Origin: Lachancea mirantina
Lineage: Eukaryota; Ascomycota; Saccharomycetes; Saccharomycetales; Saccharomycetaceae
Direction: 5' to 3'
Assembly (NCBI GenBank): GCA_900074745.1
Contig: LT598465.1
Location: 992,001 to 1,056,000, forward strand
DNA: 64,000 bases
Program-made: the position numbers and the translations under genes
The notes under the pieces: generated by a model
What the model was told of the DNA's origin: nothing
Database searches by the model: none
Seen by the model: the letters and a program-made list of their open reading frames with translations, nothing else
Shown: one piece after another, positions 38,743 to 48,540 of the stretch
How positions within the stretch are numbered: the first letter of the stretch is position 1
Layout: each line of letters opens with the position of its first letter

Positions 38743-41700
38743 ATGAAGTTTCCTAGAAACAGTTTTAACAGCGTTTCTGACCCAGCCAACGAGCGTGAGA
38801 ACGGGCAAGGAACCGCCAAACCGGTCGGAGACACAATCAGCATTGATGGCGGTGAAATGGGCCAGCATACCGAGCCTCTAGCCGAGCTAGAGTGCCCCGT
38901 CGGTGATCACAATGTGCCACAAGACGTAGGTTCGGCGGCAGACGACGATGTCGAAGCTGAATACAAAAACCTGATGTTCCAAGGTGTACCAAATTCGAGC
39001 ATAAACGCAGAACGGGACGACCAGACGCACTGGTTGCGTCGAATGAACCCACACGAGTCCTTCTACGAATGGAAAAAAGAAGTTGGGCAAGCTTTCCGGC
39101 GTATCTCGAAACTAACTGCGCAAAAACCCAAACGCACCTCGGTCGCGAAACAGGGCAAATCCTCGGCAGGTCAAACGGCTCTAGAAGAAGCCTTTACACG
39201 CAATTTGGCGTCCGACCTCATTGATACGCTTTTGTCGGGCTGCCCAGCGGCTCTATTTGCAGGCGGTTCTTTTCTGCGCGACGAACACGGCGTCAGACGC
39301 GCGTCGTTGTTGTTGGCCATGCTCGGTGTCAAAGTGCGTCCCCTACAGGCGCCCAGCGCGGCAAATAACTTGAGGCATATGGATTCTGCCGCGAACGCCA
39401 GCGACAACTCGTCGATTTTGAGTCTTCTGGAGTCCGAAACTAACAATTCTATGTACACTTTGGAACTCGAGTACGGCGTGGGTCCCAATCGCATGAAATG
39501 GTCTGTTATCAAGTCTTATAAGGATCTCGCGTCTTTGCACGGAAAACTAAAACTGATTTCGTTCCAGCAGAATACCATCAACAAGCTTTACATCGACCAC
39601 AATCGCTACCGCCAAACCTACTTACCGCATTTTCCTCGACTAGACGACAACGCAAGGCGGGGCAAAAAAAAAAGTGGATTACACAGAGGTCGCAAAGATG
39701 AGAATACGGAATCCGGCATACCATCTCCATCTGCAGACATGGCTTCGCTCGTGTCCAGTCGTGCGTCGCTACAGTTCCAAGTGGGTAGACTCAAAATGAA
39801 GCATTTGGAAGATATTTTAGAAGAAGAAGACGACTATTCCCAACCGATGCACTTGCGCCTTGAGCGCTACTTACGTCTCCTGAACTTGGCGTTAAGCCTT
39901 CGGCCGCAATCGAATCGCCTGTTCCAATTTTACGAGCTCTCTCCGATTGGTAACTTGCTCAGTTACGAAAATGGGTATCAAGGCAAACAAGGCTATATGG
40001 TAGTGAGGTCAACGGCAAGAACTCAAGGTTGGCGAGTAGCTCATCTTCGCTTCGACGACTTGAGAGCAATGGTAGAACGTCACACGAATAAATGGTTTCT
40101 AATTAGGCACTCCTACATTACCTACGTCTCCGATCTTTGCTCCACCACGCCGCTTGATGTCTTTTTGGTGGATTCGCAATTTAAAGTGAAAGCGGTTGGT
40201 GAAGTCGATGGCACTTTAGACACATATCGAGATTTCGACCCGACAGAAGACAAATCGAAAAGAATCTCCGCGAAACTTTTGATTACATTGGAAAACAACG
40301 AACGGAAACTTCAGGTTATCGTTAAATCAGAATTTTTACTCAAACTTTGGATGGCTTCCATTTCAAAAATGGTAAAGTCTACCATTTGGTCTCAACCTCA
40401 CAGATTTGATAGTTTTGCCCCGGTTCGCAAAAACTGTTTTTGCAAATTCTTTGTAGACGGCAGAGATTACTTTTGGGCTTTGAGCGAAGCCTTTTCCATG
40501 GCTCAGGATGTGATCTTTATACATGATTGGTGGCTTTCGCCGGAACTTTACATGCGTCGTCCCGTTAAAGGAAATCAGGAATTCAGGATAGATAGAATCT
40601 TGAGAGAAAGGGCTGAGAAAGGTGTCAAGATTTTCATTGTTGTCTACAGAAATGTTGGAACTACGGTGGGGACTGATTCCCTCTGGACAAAGCACTCTAT
40701 GCTAAATCTTCACCCTAACATTCACCTTATTCGGTCCCCAAATCAGTGGCTACAAAACACGTACTTCTGGGCTCATCACGAAAAAATGACCGTCATAGAT
40801 CACAGCATAGCCTTTATGGGTGGCATTGACCTTTGTTATGGCAGATTCGATACCCCAGAGCACGTTCTTTGCGATGAGACGAACGACATACAACAGCAGA
40901 CTTTTCCTGGAAAGGATTATTCAAATGCCAGGGTGTGTGATTTCTATGATCTCGATAAACCCTTTGAATCGATGTATGATAGATCTGTCGTCCCGCGAAT
41001 GCCGTGGCATGATGTTCACATGATGACCGTCGGCGAAGCCGCCCGCGACATGTCCCGTCACTTTGTTCAGAGGTGGAATTATCTGTTGAGACAGAAAAGA
41101 CCAACGAGACCCACTCCTCTCTTGACCCCCGCCAGTGATTTTACTAAAGAGGAGATGAGAAGCTCACCCCTGTTCAATAGTATCAAGCCAAGATCCACTT
41201 GCGAAGTCCAAGTCTTGAGAAGCGCAGGGAATTGGTCGCTGGGCTTGAAGCAAACCGAAAAATCTATTCAAAACGCTTATTTGAAACTGATAGAAACCTC
41301 TCAGCACTTTGTTTATCTGGAAAACCAGTTTTTCGTAACTAGCTCAAGTTGGGACGGTGTCGTTGTCGAAAACAAGATTGGAGATGCCTTGGTTGATCGC
41401 ATCATCAAAGCCAATAGCGAGGGAAAGCCATGGAAAGCATTCATTGTCATTCCTCTAATGCCTGGGTTTAATGCTCAAGTGGATGATCCTGATGGATCGA
41501 GCGTTCGCGTCATCATGCAATGCCAATATCAGTCGATATCTAGAGGGGATACATCTATTTTCGCTAGATTGCGACAATTGGATATTGACCCAATGCAGTA
41601 CATTCAATTCTTTTCTTTGAGGAAGTGGGCATCTATTGGCCCTCAGGAAAGACTGGTCACAGAGCAACTTTACGTCCATGGCAAGGTCATGATTGTAGAT

Positions 41701-43350
41701 GACAGAAGTTGTATCATTGGGAGCGCTAATGTGAACGAACGTTCGATGTTGGGGAATCGCGACAGCGAAGTAGCAGCTTTGATTCGAGACACGGACTTAG
41801 TCGAAAGCCGAATGAATGGACACCCTTATTTGGCCGGGCGGTTTCCGTGGGAATTGCGTCAAAGGTTGATGCGTGAACACTTAGGATGTGATGTGGACGT
41901 AGTCGAGATAGTGGAGCGGAAATTTGGAAAACTCGAGCAGACAGCAAGCCGCAACACCTCGACTCTTAACCTTTTACCCGAAGATGAGCAAAATGATAGG
42001 AAAATTTTACTTTCGTCGCTATTTGAACTAGCTTATAGGGAGGTTATGAGTGTAAATGCTAGTGAAGGCTGGATGAAGAAGTTTCATAACAAAAATGGCA
42101 AATTTGGAATCCAAGATCAGCCCCATGAAACAAATTCTTCCGGACCCCTTGATATGGCCTCTAATGCAAAGTCAAATCTCCCTCGCGAAAGTTATGAGAA
42201 CCTTGAAGCTCCGTTTTCTAACAAGCACTATCATTCTTTCAACAACCGCGCTGGCGAGGCTAACTTGGGCTTAAGAGATAATAAAGCAGTCAGCACAGAT
42301 CCCCGGTTAGTAAACAATGAAAAACATGCTCAAGAAGTTGAAGGTTTAGGTCCAGATGGATGGAAGAAAACGACTGCACAATTTAAACAAAACGTAACCG
42401 ACAAATTGCGCTCATGGGCCGAAAAAATGCTCTCGAATGGTCACAAACGAAACAAGAGCCAAGGGAACATCTTTTTGCCGAGCAGAGACGATGTTGAGGC
42501 TTACTTGGCCGAGAAGCATATAAGCGACGATGAAAAATGGGATATGCTGAAAAGAATATGCTACCTCCAGCATCTATCTTACAAGAAGGAGGCCAAAAAA
42601 CCGGGTACATCCAGTCAAGAGCAACAGCACAATCACGATCACAAAACAGCCAGCACTAAGGAAGTCTTACACCGAATTGCCAATGCGGAAGTGCTCGATG
42701 CCGAAGAGCTCGATGATGATGCAATAGACGAACTGGTTCGACAGATAATACCGGCTGTCGGCAATAAGCAACTGGATCAGACGTCAATTTTCAGATTCAA
42801 CTTTGTCGATCCGTACGCCTTCGAGGATCCTTTGGCCGACTCATTTTACGAAGATATGTGGTTCACAATTGCTCTGCGGAATACACTCATCTTCCGCATG
42901 GTTTTCCATTGCCAACCAGATAATGCGGTTCAGTCTTGGCGTGACTACAAAGATTTCAAAAGAATGGCAGCTGATTTCGAGATCAACCAAGATGTTATCA
43001 CTAAACAAGAGCAAAATGGCGACAAACCAGGGCAAGTGGGCCAAACAAAAGTTGCGAAAACGGTTTCTCACAAATCCGAAGGCGGAACTGAGTCTCTACC
43101 TTCACAAGAGGATCATATGCTCCGCAATAATAATAATAATAGAACGAATGGAGTGAGAGCAAAATTGTCCAGTAGCGTCTTGTATGGAGCCAATAGACGG
43201 ATTTACGACAAACACACAGCCCGGAAACTTTTGGAAAGAATCAATGGACACCTCGTGGTCTTTCCCACGGACTGGCTTGCTAAAGAAGTGGATTCTAAGA
43301 ATTGGTTTTACACCGCTGACAGATTACCTCCAATTGACATCTACGACTGA
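38743..43350 (+). CDS. SPO14: Phospholipase D (PX-PH type)
   Basis: Hydrolyses phosphatidylcholine to phosphatidic acid and choline; in S. cerevisiae it is needed for the prospore membrane in meiosis. The 1535-residue product (S. cerevisiae 1683) has a PX domain (ELEYGVGPNRMKWSVIKSYK), a PH domain (RHSYITYVSDLCSTTPLDVF region), and two HKD half-sites: HHEKMTVIDHSIAFMGGIDL with the second His at residue 679, and HGKVMIVDDRSCIIGSANVN from residue 979. A PIP2-binding arginine/lysine-rich area lies between. The C-terminal part is low-complexity with a short Asn run, ending LPPIDIYD. Start: the first ATG, at 38743; the frame is open 15 codons further. Confidence 0.96.
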   Translation: MKFPRNSFNSVSDPANERENGQGTAKPVGDTISIDGGEMGQHTEPLAELECPVGDHNVPQDVGSAADDDVEAEYKNLMFQGVPNSSINAERDDQTHWLRRMNPHESFYEWKKEVGQAFRRISKLTAQKPKRTSVAKQGKSSAGQTALEEAFTRNLASDLIDTLLSGCPAALFAGGSFLRDEHGVRRASLLLAMLGVKVRPLQAPSAANNLRHMDSAANASDNSSILSLLESETNNSMYTLELEYGVGPNRMKWSVIKSYKDLASLHGKLKLISFQQNTINKLYIDHNRYRQTYLPHFPRLDDNARRGKKKSGLHRGRKDENTESGIPSPSADMASLVSSRASLQFQVGRLKMKHLEDILEEEDDYSQPMHLRLERYLRLLNLALSLRPQSNRLFQFYELSPIGNLLSYENGYQGKQGYMVVRSTARTQGWRVAHLRFDDLRAMVERHTNKWFLIRHSYITYVSDLCSTTPLDVFLVDSQFKVKAVGEVDGTLDTYRDFDPTEDKSKRISAKLLITLENNERKLQVIVKSEFLLKLWMASISKMVKSTIWSQPHRFDSFAPVRKNCFCKFFVDGRDYFWALSEAFSMAQDVIFIHDWWLSPELYMRRPVKGNQEFRIDRILRERAEKGVKIFIVVYRNVGTTVGTDSLWTKHSMLNLHPNIHLIRSPNQWLQNTYFWAHHEKMTVIDHSIAFMGGIDLCYGRFDTPEHVLCDETNDIQQQTFPGKDYSNARVCDFYDLDKPFESMYDRSVVPRMPWHDVHMMTVGEAARDMSRHFVQRWNYLLRQKRPTRPTPLLTPASDFTKEEMRSSPLFNSIKPRSTCEVQVLRSAGNWSLGLKQTEKSIQNAYLKLIETSQHFVYLENQFFVTSSSWDGVVVENKIGDALVDRIIKANSEGKPWKAFIVIPLMPGFNAQVDDPDGSSVRVIMQCQYQSISRGDTSIFARLRQLDIDPMQYIQFFSLRKWASIGPQERLVTEQLYVHGKVMIVDDRSCIIGSANVNERSMLGNRDSEVAALIRDTDLVESRMNGHPYLAGRFPWELRQRLMREHLGCDVDVVEIVERKFGKLEQTASRNTSTLNLLPEDEQNDRKILLSSLFELAYREVMSVNASEGWMKKFHNKNGKFGIQDQPHETNSSGPLDMASNAKSNLPRESYENLEAPFSNKHYHSFNNRAGEANLGLRDNKAVSTDPRLVNNEKHAQEVEGLGPDGWKKTTAQFKQNVTDKLRSWAEKMLSNGHKRNKSQGNIFLPSRDDVEAYLAEKHISDDEKWDMLKRICYLQHLSYKKEAKKPGTSSQEQQHNHDHKTASTKEVLHRIANAEVLDAEELDDDAIDELVRQIIPAVGNKQLDQTSIFRFNFVDPYAFEDPLADSFYEDMWFTIALRNTLIFRMVFHCQPDNAVQSWRDYKDFKRMAADFEINQDVITKQEQNGDKPGQVGQTKVAKTVSHKSEGGTESLPSQEDHMLRNNNNNRTNGVRAKLSSSVLYGANRRIYDKHTARKLLERINGHLVVFPTDWLAKEVDSKNWFYTADRLPPIDIYD

Positions 43351-44417
43351 TGACGGCGGGACGTTTTCCAAACGCCGCCACACAATCGTTGTGCGGCGCA
43401 GCCATCTGGAAGAAGCACCCTGTCGACATGCGTTAGCCGACGCATGCTGCCACTCACGAGCCTCCATCTAGCGTATTGCGAGACATCGAAAATTTTTTTT
43501 CGAGAGGCTTCCAACTGATTTTTTCGGACGCCATTTTACGCTTTCGGCACATTCCTAGGGCATTTCGAGGCCGTAAAAGGATCTCAGAGAGGCCTTTTGG
43601 TGCCGCACATTTTAGTGACCGTTTAAACTTTTGCGATAGGAGCAACGCTTCCATTTAACTAATACTAAGACCCAACCAAGCCATGACGTCTTTTAGCGAA
43701 ACCTCTTCTACTGGGGTTGTGAATTTGGGACCCTAGCAATTGTAAATTGGGAATCAGAACAGGGTGTCTTTATGGCAAGAAGTAAGTATTTCTCAAGTAC
43801 GCGAAATACCACCTGAATTTCTTGCTGATTGCATGATTTTTGAGAGGCGAATCCTATGTATTGCTTTCAGCTAAGAGAAATACAAACCGGAAGCAAAAAA
43901 AAAAAAATCAAGAATGATGTATCCGCGCTGATAAAAGTGGTATGGCCGAGGTTAGAATGGATAGGTCCTGCAAATTGCCTGATTTTCAGTATACTTCCTA
44001 ATCCCATTTCTTGGAAAACAGCCTAGAAAATTCGCATCATGAGAAAATTCATGTCCCGTGCTGTGCTTAACAAGAGCCGTTGACACCGTTTGAGATGTGA
44101 AGGAATCGACAAGGAAAACAAAGGCTTACACTCACGCTCCCTCCTAAAACAGTTATTGTTTATCACGGTTGATCGATCTCTAGGTGGGTTATCAGCACGT
44201 CATTGGTGATCCTGCACTGATAAGAAAAATGATAAACTTTCGATCCGTATCAGCAAACCAAGAGTTCCCGGCAAGGGATATCGCAAGGGATAACGCTGTA
44301 GACTCCGAAAGAAATTAATAGGGTTTTTTTTAAAAGCATGTTATTTGCTTTCGTCAAAGAGACTTGTCGAAGCTTTCTTACCAGAGGTTTTGGTGAATTG
44401 GAGTATCTAATGATGAT
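43351..44417. other. Intergenic between SPO14 and the Ser-rich gene
   Basis: 1067 bases without a supported gene. Just after the SPO14 stop, GC-rich inverted repeats (43354-43398) can form alternative hairpins. A run of 13 A residues lies at 43895-43907, and several GATAA cores lie around 43930 and 44170-44295. No RNA gene recognised. Confidence 0.5.
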
Positions 44418-46250
44418 ATGATGCATGGAAGAAGTACCGACCTCAGTGATCGGGTTGACGAGAATGGCGTCTCTTCTAGAGGAAGAAGCGAACTATCGGC
44501 AATGTTGAGCGGGCAACAACCGCATGCGCGGCTCGTTTCGCATAGATCTTCTTTACGTCTTCCGGGAAAGAGCTTGTACACCGTACCGGAAAACCAAAAT
44601 GAGGAAATCAGCGAAGAAAATGCCGACAATAAAACTTCCAGAGTGAATGTTAACCGACAGCGGAGCTCTGCTGCGAGTATCTTGCTGAACAATTTAAAAA
44701 ACAAGCGAAACGCGAACACTGTTTCGCTAAGGGATTCGAATGGAATCATAGCTGCTGGCAGCAATACCACAATGACAGGAGGCCAGAGGCCGTCAATTGA
44801 GGTAATTGTGGGTGACCCTGGGCCTCTGCGTCGACAGAAATCTTTAGAAAACCCTATTCATCACTACGAGATTCAGCGAAACGTGACAGCGCGGCCCAAA
44901 AGTCTAAGCACCACAGAAACTCCGACGGTAAGATCTGACTTGAGTCCTCTTGTAAGAACGAAATCTGCTCTGAGGTTCGAGATAATCGATAACAAGCGAG
45001 CAGACAGCAGAATTGAATTTTCTGCGCCAAAAAAAGAGCGAGCCAGTGGCATTGATTATAAACACGGAGGCAAGTTTTTCCCACAGGGTGAGATGGATGC
45101 TTCGCTTGAATCGGATAATGTAGACAAACGTCCTAAACTCAATGAAGACGAACAGGGTCTGAGTGACAAAAATTTAGAATCTCTGCTGGAAGGGGCTATC
45201 GCCGAAGACATCTTTTCGAGAGTGTACGCTCTGGACAACAAATTCGAAGAAGCTGCTGAAGTAGAATTACCCAGCTATCTGAGCTCGGGTCCCTCTCCAC
45301 TGACGACCCCGGGAGTCAGAAAGTTGTCTCGACAAGATTCCGACACCATAGAAGACTTCCAAAGAGACCTGGATAAGTATTCTCGAGAAAGTTCTGGCGT
45401 TGGCCACATGACGCGTCTCCAGATGAAAATGGATGCGATGAAGAGCAAATACGACAGTTTCGTCATCAATAGAAGAATTTCAGCGGACTCGTCAACAATA
45501 TTCGGAGCTGGCTACGAAGCAAGCTCTTCTGGGAGCTCTACGTTTGGACTTGAGCGCGAAAGCCACAGTGACAAGGATTGGGAAAGAGACTTAGATTCTC
45601 CCGACGGGAGAGCTAGAAATCAACCAGCCAAGTTTTGGCTGAACGCAGATTTGGGATCAAAGCTGTTAACAGAATCGATGTCAAATCAGCTTAGAAGCAT
45701 TGAGCGGTTTCCCAGCAGCGGAATTGTTGGCGAAAAAGTGATGCTGTCAAGGATAAAGGAAATCGCGGCGAACCAGGAGAACATAGCGTCTAAACGGCCA
45801 ACGAGCCCGAGCCCGATTGCTACCAGAAAGTCTGAAACCAACGGTAAAAACGGGACCCGACCCAATATGAAGACGGGCGAAGCAAACAAACCGTCGTTTG
45901 AAGAGCAGTTCAGGTTCGTAAAAGGCAACGCAAGGGTGGACGACGATGGCCTAACGAGCCTTGAAATGGGTTTCATCAAAGATGATGTGCTAAGAAGACA
46001 CATGGCACTGGGCAAAACCGCCACATACAAGATGTGGCATGCTTCGGAGGCTTTTGAGTTCAAACAGGTAGCATCTATGGCCAACTTACAGAATTTTGCA
46101 CACATTTCAGAAGCGTCTAGAAAAGACACGAACAGCAGCTCGTCGCCGCACATGTCAAGTCTGAGCAGCGATTCTGACTTCTTGAGCCGTTTCGATGCAG
46201 AGGGTTCTTTGACAGGCCAAGCGCGTCGCCATAGCCAGCTGAGAACCTAG
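44418..46250 (+). CDS. Unrecognised Ser-rich, largely disordered protein
   Basis: I do not recognise this 610-residue product. It is rich in Ser, Asn, Arg and Asp, with no membrane segment, signal peptide or known domain. Basophilic-kinase-type sites recur (RRQKSLE, RKLSRQDSD, NRRISADSS, RRHSQLRT). Two segments look more ordered: residues about 255-290 (NLESLLEGAIAEDIFSRVYA) and the region around 500-565 with NARVDDDGLTSLEMGFIKDD. It could be a cortical or signalling scaffold, but that is a guess. Its codon pattern and length argue for a real gene. I know of no verified S. cerevisiae gene at this position between SPO14 and GMH1. There are two adjacent ATGs; the first is used. Confidence 0.75.
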   Translation: MMHGRSTDLSDRVDENGVSSRGRSELSAMLSGQQPHARLVSHRSSLRLPGKSLYTVPENQNEEISEENADNKTSRVNVNRQRSSAASILLNNLKNKRNANTVSLRDSNGIIAAGSNTTMTGGQRPSIEVIVGDPGPLRRQKSLENPIHHYEIQRNVTARPKSLSTTETPTVRSDLSPLVRTKSALRFEIIDNKRADSRIEFSAPKKERASGIDYKHGGKFFPQGEMDASLESDNVDKRPKLNEDEQGLSDKNLESLLEGAIAEDIFSRVYALDNKFEEAAEVELPSYLSSGPSPLTTPGVRKLSRQDSDTIEDFQRDLDKYSRESSGVGHMTRLQMKMDAMKSKYDSFVINRRISADSSTIFGAGYEASSSGSSTFGLERESHSDKDWERDLDSPDGRARNQPAKFWLNADLGSKLLTESMSNQLRSIERFPSSGIVGEKVMLSRIKEIAANQENIASKRPTSPSPIATRKSETNGKNGTRPNMKTGEANKPSFEEQFRFVKGNARVDDDGLTSLEMGFIKDDVLRRHMALGKTATYKMWHASEAFEFKQVASMANLQNFAHISEASRKDTNSSSSPHMSSLSSDSDFLSRFDAEGSLTGQARRHSQLRT

Positions 46251-46511
46251 CTAACTTTGCATATATTACAACAAAAAATGAGCAAGAAACGGGGGAGTAC
46301 GAAAAGGAGCACCAGGACTATGATCTAACATGCCAATCTGAGGTGATTAGTCACCCAACCGGAGCCTTTCGACTTGAGTCTCAGCCTATCTATCTTTAAG
46401 CATGCTCATGTGATCTCACTGTTATCAATTTTCCTTCCGCGTGCATGCGTATCGACGAGTGATATCATAGGGCGGCAGTTCGAGAAAGAGCAGAAAGCAA
46501 TTTCGTCCATT

Positions 46512-47042
46512 ATGATAGTACCGATCCAAGCCATTCTTTTAAGAACTGGGTACCCGTCGACCTACCAACAGAAAGCCGTAAGAGTGCTAGCCAAAAGTAG
46601 TGTTATGGATCTTGGTGCTAATCTAACGCATACCTACCGTCATGCGTTTGAGGCATCTGTTGAGATTGAAATTGGGGCGTTTGCAATTTCAGGCCTGTAC
46701 ATGAAATTGGCTGGAACGAATTTAGTGGGTGTTGGGTCCTGTACTGGGAGAGCTTGCGGCTCATCGGTTGGGAGTTTGTACTATAATGACGAAATTGACT
46801 TGAAAAATGCGAGATATAAGTTGTACTGTATAATTGATAACAACGGCTCGTTGAGAATAGATTTTGTCGAGATCACGGGGAACAATGCGAAGCACGATAT
46901 GCCGCCTTGGAAGGCCGAATTTCCGAACCATCCTGACTACGAAGTGCCGACATTGGTGTACGTCGGGTCGGCGGTTGCTATGCGGGACAATGAGGGAAAC
47001 GCTTTCGTTGGAGTGATAGTTTTCGAGCAACTTGAGTGTTAA
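46512..47042 (+). CDS. Unrecognised small protein
   Basis: I do not recognise the 176-residue product. It is mostly beta-prone and hydrophobic with CTGRACGSSVGSLYYNDEID, DMPPWKAEFPNHPDYEVP and a C-terminal Cys. The first in-frame ATG is at 46512, but the frame is open back to 46347 and that part encodes a hydrophobic stretch (HVISLLSIFLPRACVS) resembling a signal peptide, so the true N-terminus is uncertain. It lies 76 bases from the convergent GMH1 stop, between SPO14 and GMH1, where I know of no S. cerevisiae gene. It may be lineage-specific. Confidence 0.45.
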   Translation: MIVPIQAILLRTGYPSTYQQKAVRVLAKSSVMDLGANLTHTYRHAFEASVEIEIGAFAISGLYMKLAGTNLVGVGSCTGRACGSSVGSLYYNDEIDLKNARYKLYCIIDNNGSLRIDFVEITGNNAKHDMPPWKAEFPNHPDYEVPTLVYVGSAVAMRDNEGNAFVGVIVFEQLEC

Positions 47043-47118
47043 TGCGGCACACTGCATTTGGATCCAGTGTGAATTTCCCCCATCATTACTTAAGCTTCGT
47101 GACGGGCAGAGAACCAGT

Positions 47119-47862
47119 TCATGATGAGGAATAAGAACGAAAACTCAAAACGTCAGAAAGTTTGATTCCAAACAAACTGACCAAGTACAAGCACGCCAGT
47201 CCCAGAGTTGGCAAAAGAATGAAATTGATGTTCTTCAAGAAGGGCAACTGACTGTAGCCGTAGAATGTCAAAACGAAATAATGTGCGAAAGCGCCACAGT
47301 AGAGGGTGTTTCCGATGAATAGGCCAATCCATTTATGAAGGTTGATAGCCGGAATCAACAGAAACTGGAGAAAATAGAGTAAGCACCAAACCGCAAGAAA
47401 CGCATTACAATGGACGTCAAAACAATACGCCCATTCGACTTTAGAGTCGAATGCAGACCGAAACTTGAAAAACCGCCGGTTCAACACTGTCCAGAAAAGC
47501 GTTGCCATTGCAAACCCAGTGAGAAAGAAGTCGACGAAAATCATGTTAATGAACATTTTGAAGAACCCAGAGAAAGAATGGCCGTACACCGCGGACCATA
47601 CGATTGAACTTATTGTAAGTAGCCCGATTTGTAGCAGGAAAAAAGACGGATCATCTCTGGCCCATCTATTTTTTGTTTGTCGTTGATAGTAGAGCGATCG
47701 GTAGGCCGTACGTGGCCTGAAGACGAGATTCATCATTTCATGTAATGCAGATTCAAAATCAAGGTTTTTCGGTGATTTGAAAAGCCTTTTCAGCACTATG
47801 GGTATCCCACCTTCGCGTGAGCTCCAACTAAAATCCCGTACATCCGAATTGAGTGCTGACAT
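47119..47862 (-). CDS. GMH1: Golgi membrane protein, UNC-50 family
   Basis: Golgi multispanning protein that interacts with the Arf exchange factors Gea1/Gea2. The 247-residue product begins with a cytosolic segment containing the family block ESALHEMMNLVFRPRTAYRS, then YYQRQTKNRWARDDPSF, and about five membrane segments (for example IGLLTISSIVWSAVYG and IGLFIGNTLYCGAFAHYFVL). Start: ATG at 47862. It is slightly shorter than S. cerevisiae Gmh1 (273). Between SPO14 and SET3 it matches YKR030W. Confidence 0.93.
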   Translation of the reverse strand: MSALNSDVRDFSWSSREGGIPIVLKRLFKSPKNLDFESALHEMMNLVFRPRTAYRSLYYQRQTKNRWARDDPSFFLLQIGLLTISSIVWSAVYGHSFSGFFKMFINMIFVDFFLTGFAMATLFWTVLNRRFFKFRSAFDSKVEWAYCFDVHCNAFLAVWCLLYFLQFLLIPAINLHKWIGLFIGNTLYCGAFAHYFVLTFYGYSQLPFLKNINFILLPTLGLACLYLVSLFGIKLSDVLSFRSYSSS

Positions 47863-48540
47863 CTCCTTCTATAGATCCCGTTGAACTGTTCGTGTCTTCC
47901 TATATAACTAGTCACTTACTTAATTCTTTAGCTGGTCTCTTAGGGCCTGGTATTTTTTCACGTGAAAAGCATTTACCTATTCTGAGAGAAAGATGGAACG
48001 AAGTGACAGTAAAATGATGACGACCTCGAGCGAATGCGAGCATTTAAGCAGTCCCTTTTTATACTACATTATCCTGTATTTACTAATATTTAAACTAACA
48101 ATTTCTTGCGTATCAGCTCCCTTTTCAGATCTGTCCTAACCATTAAGTCAGCTCATCTTTAGAAGATATGACCCTTCAAATTTACTGGAAAGATAGATTG
48201 AAACCATCACTGGGGTAGTTTCTTAATAATCCTGGATCCGTTTGGGAAATTTTTTTTTTGAATGTACTGTAAGAGCATGAATGGGTCTACATCTTTTTGG
48301 TGTACTATTACGAAGAGGATACTAATAGTAAATGTCTTGTCGGGAGCTTTCGCTACCGTAAATATACGTTTTCCTCGAAAGAATGTTTCATTATGGGTTA
48401 TTGACGCCCTTAGTGCATTAACCAGTAAAGTTACAATTTAAATGTGATAACTCTAGTATCGAGAAATGCTTAAATATGCTTGTATATAATTTCGAGTCAC
48501 TGGTCAGCAAACTGGCCCAGTTTCCCTAGTACTTATTTTT
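47863..48540. other. GMH1 promoter and UTP10 3' end
   Basis: 678 bases without a gene; A/T-rich, with T-rich tracts near 48055 and 48250. CACGTG-like TTCACGTGAA occurs near 47960. Nothing else recognised. Confidence 0.5.
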
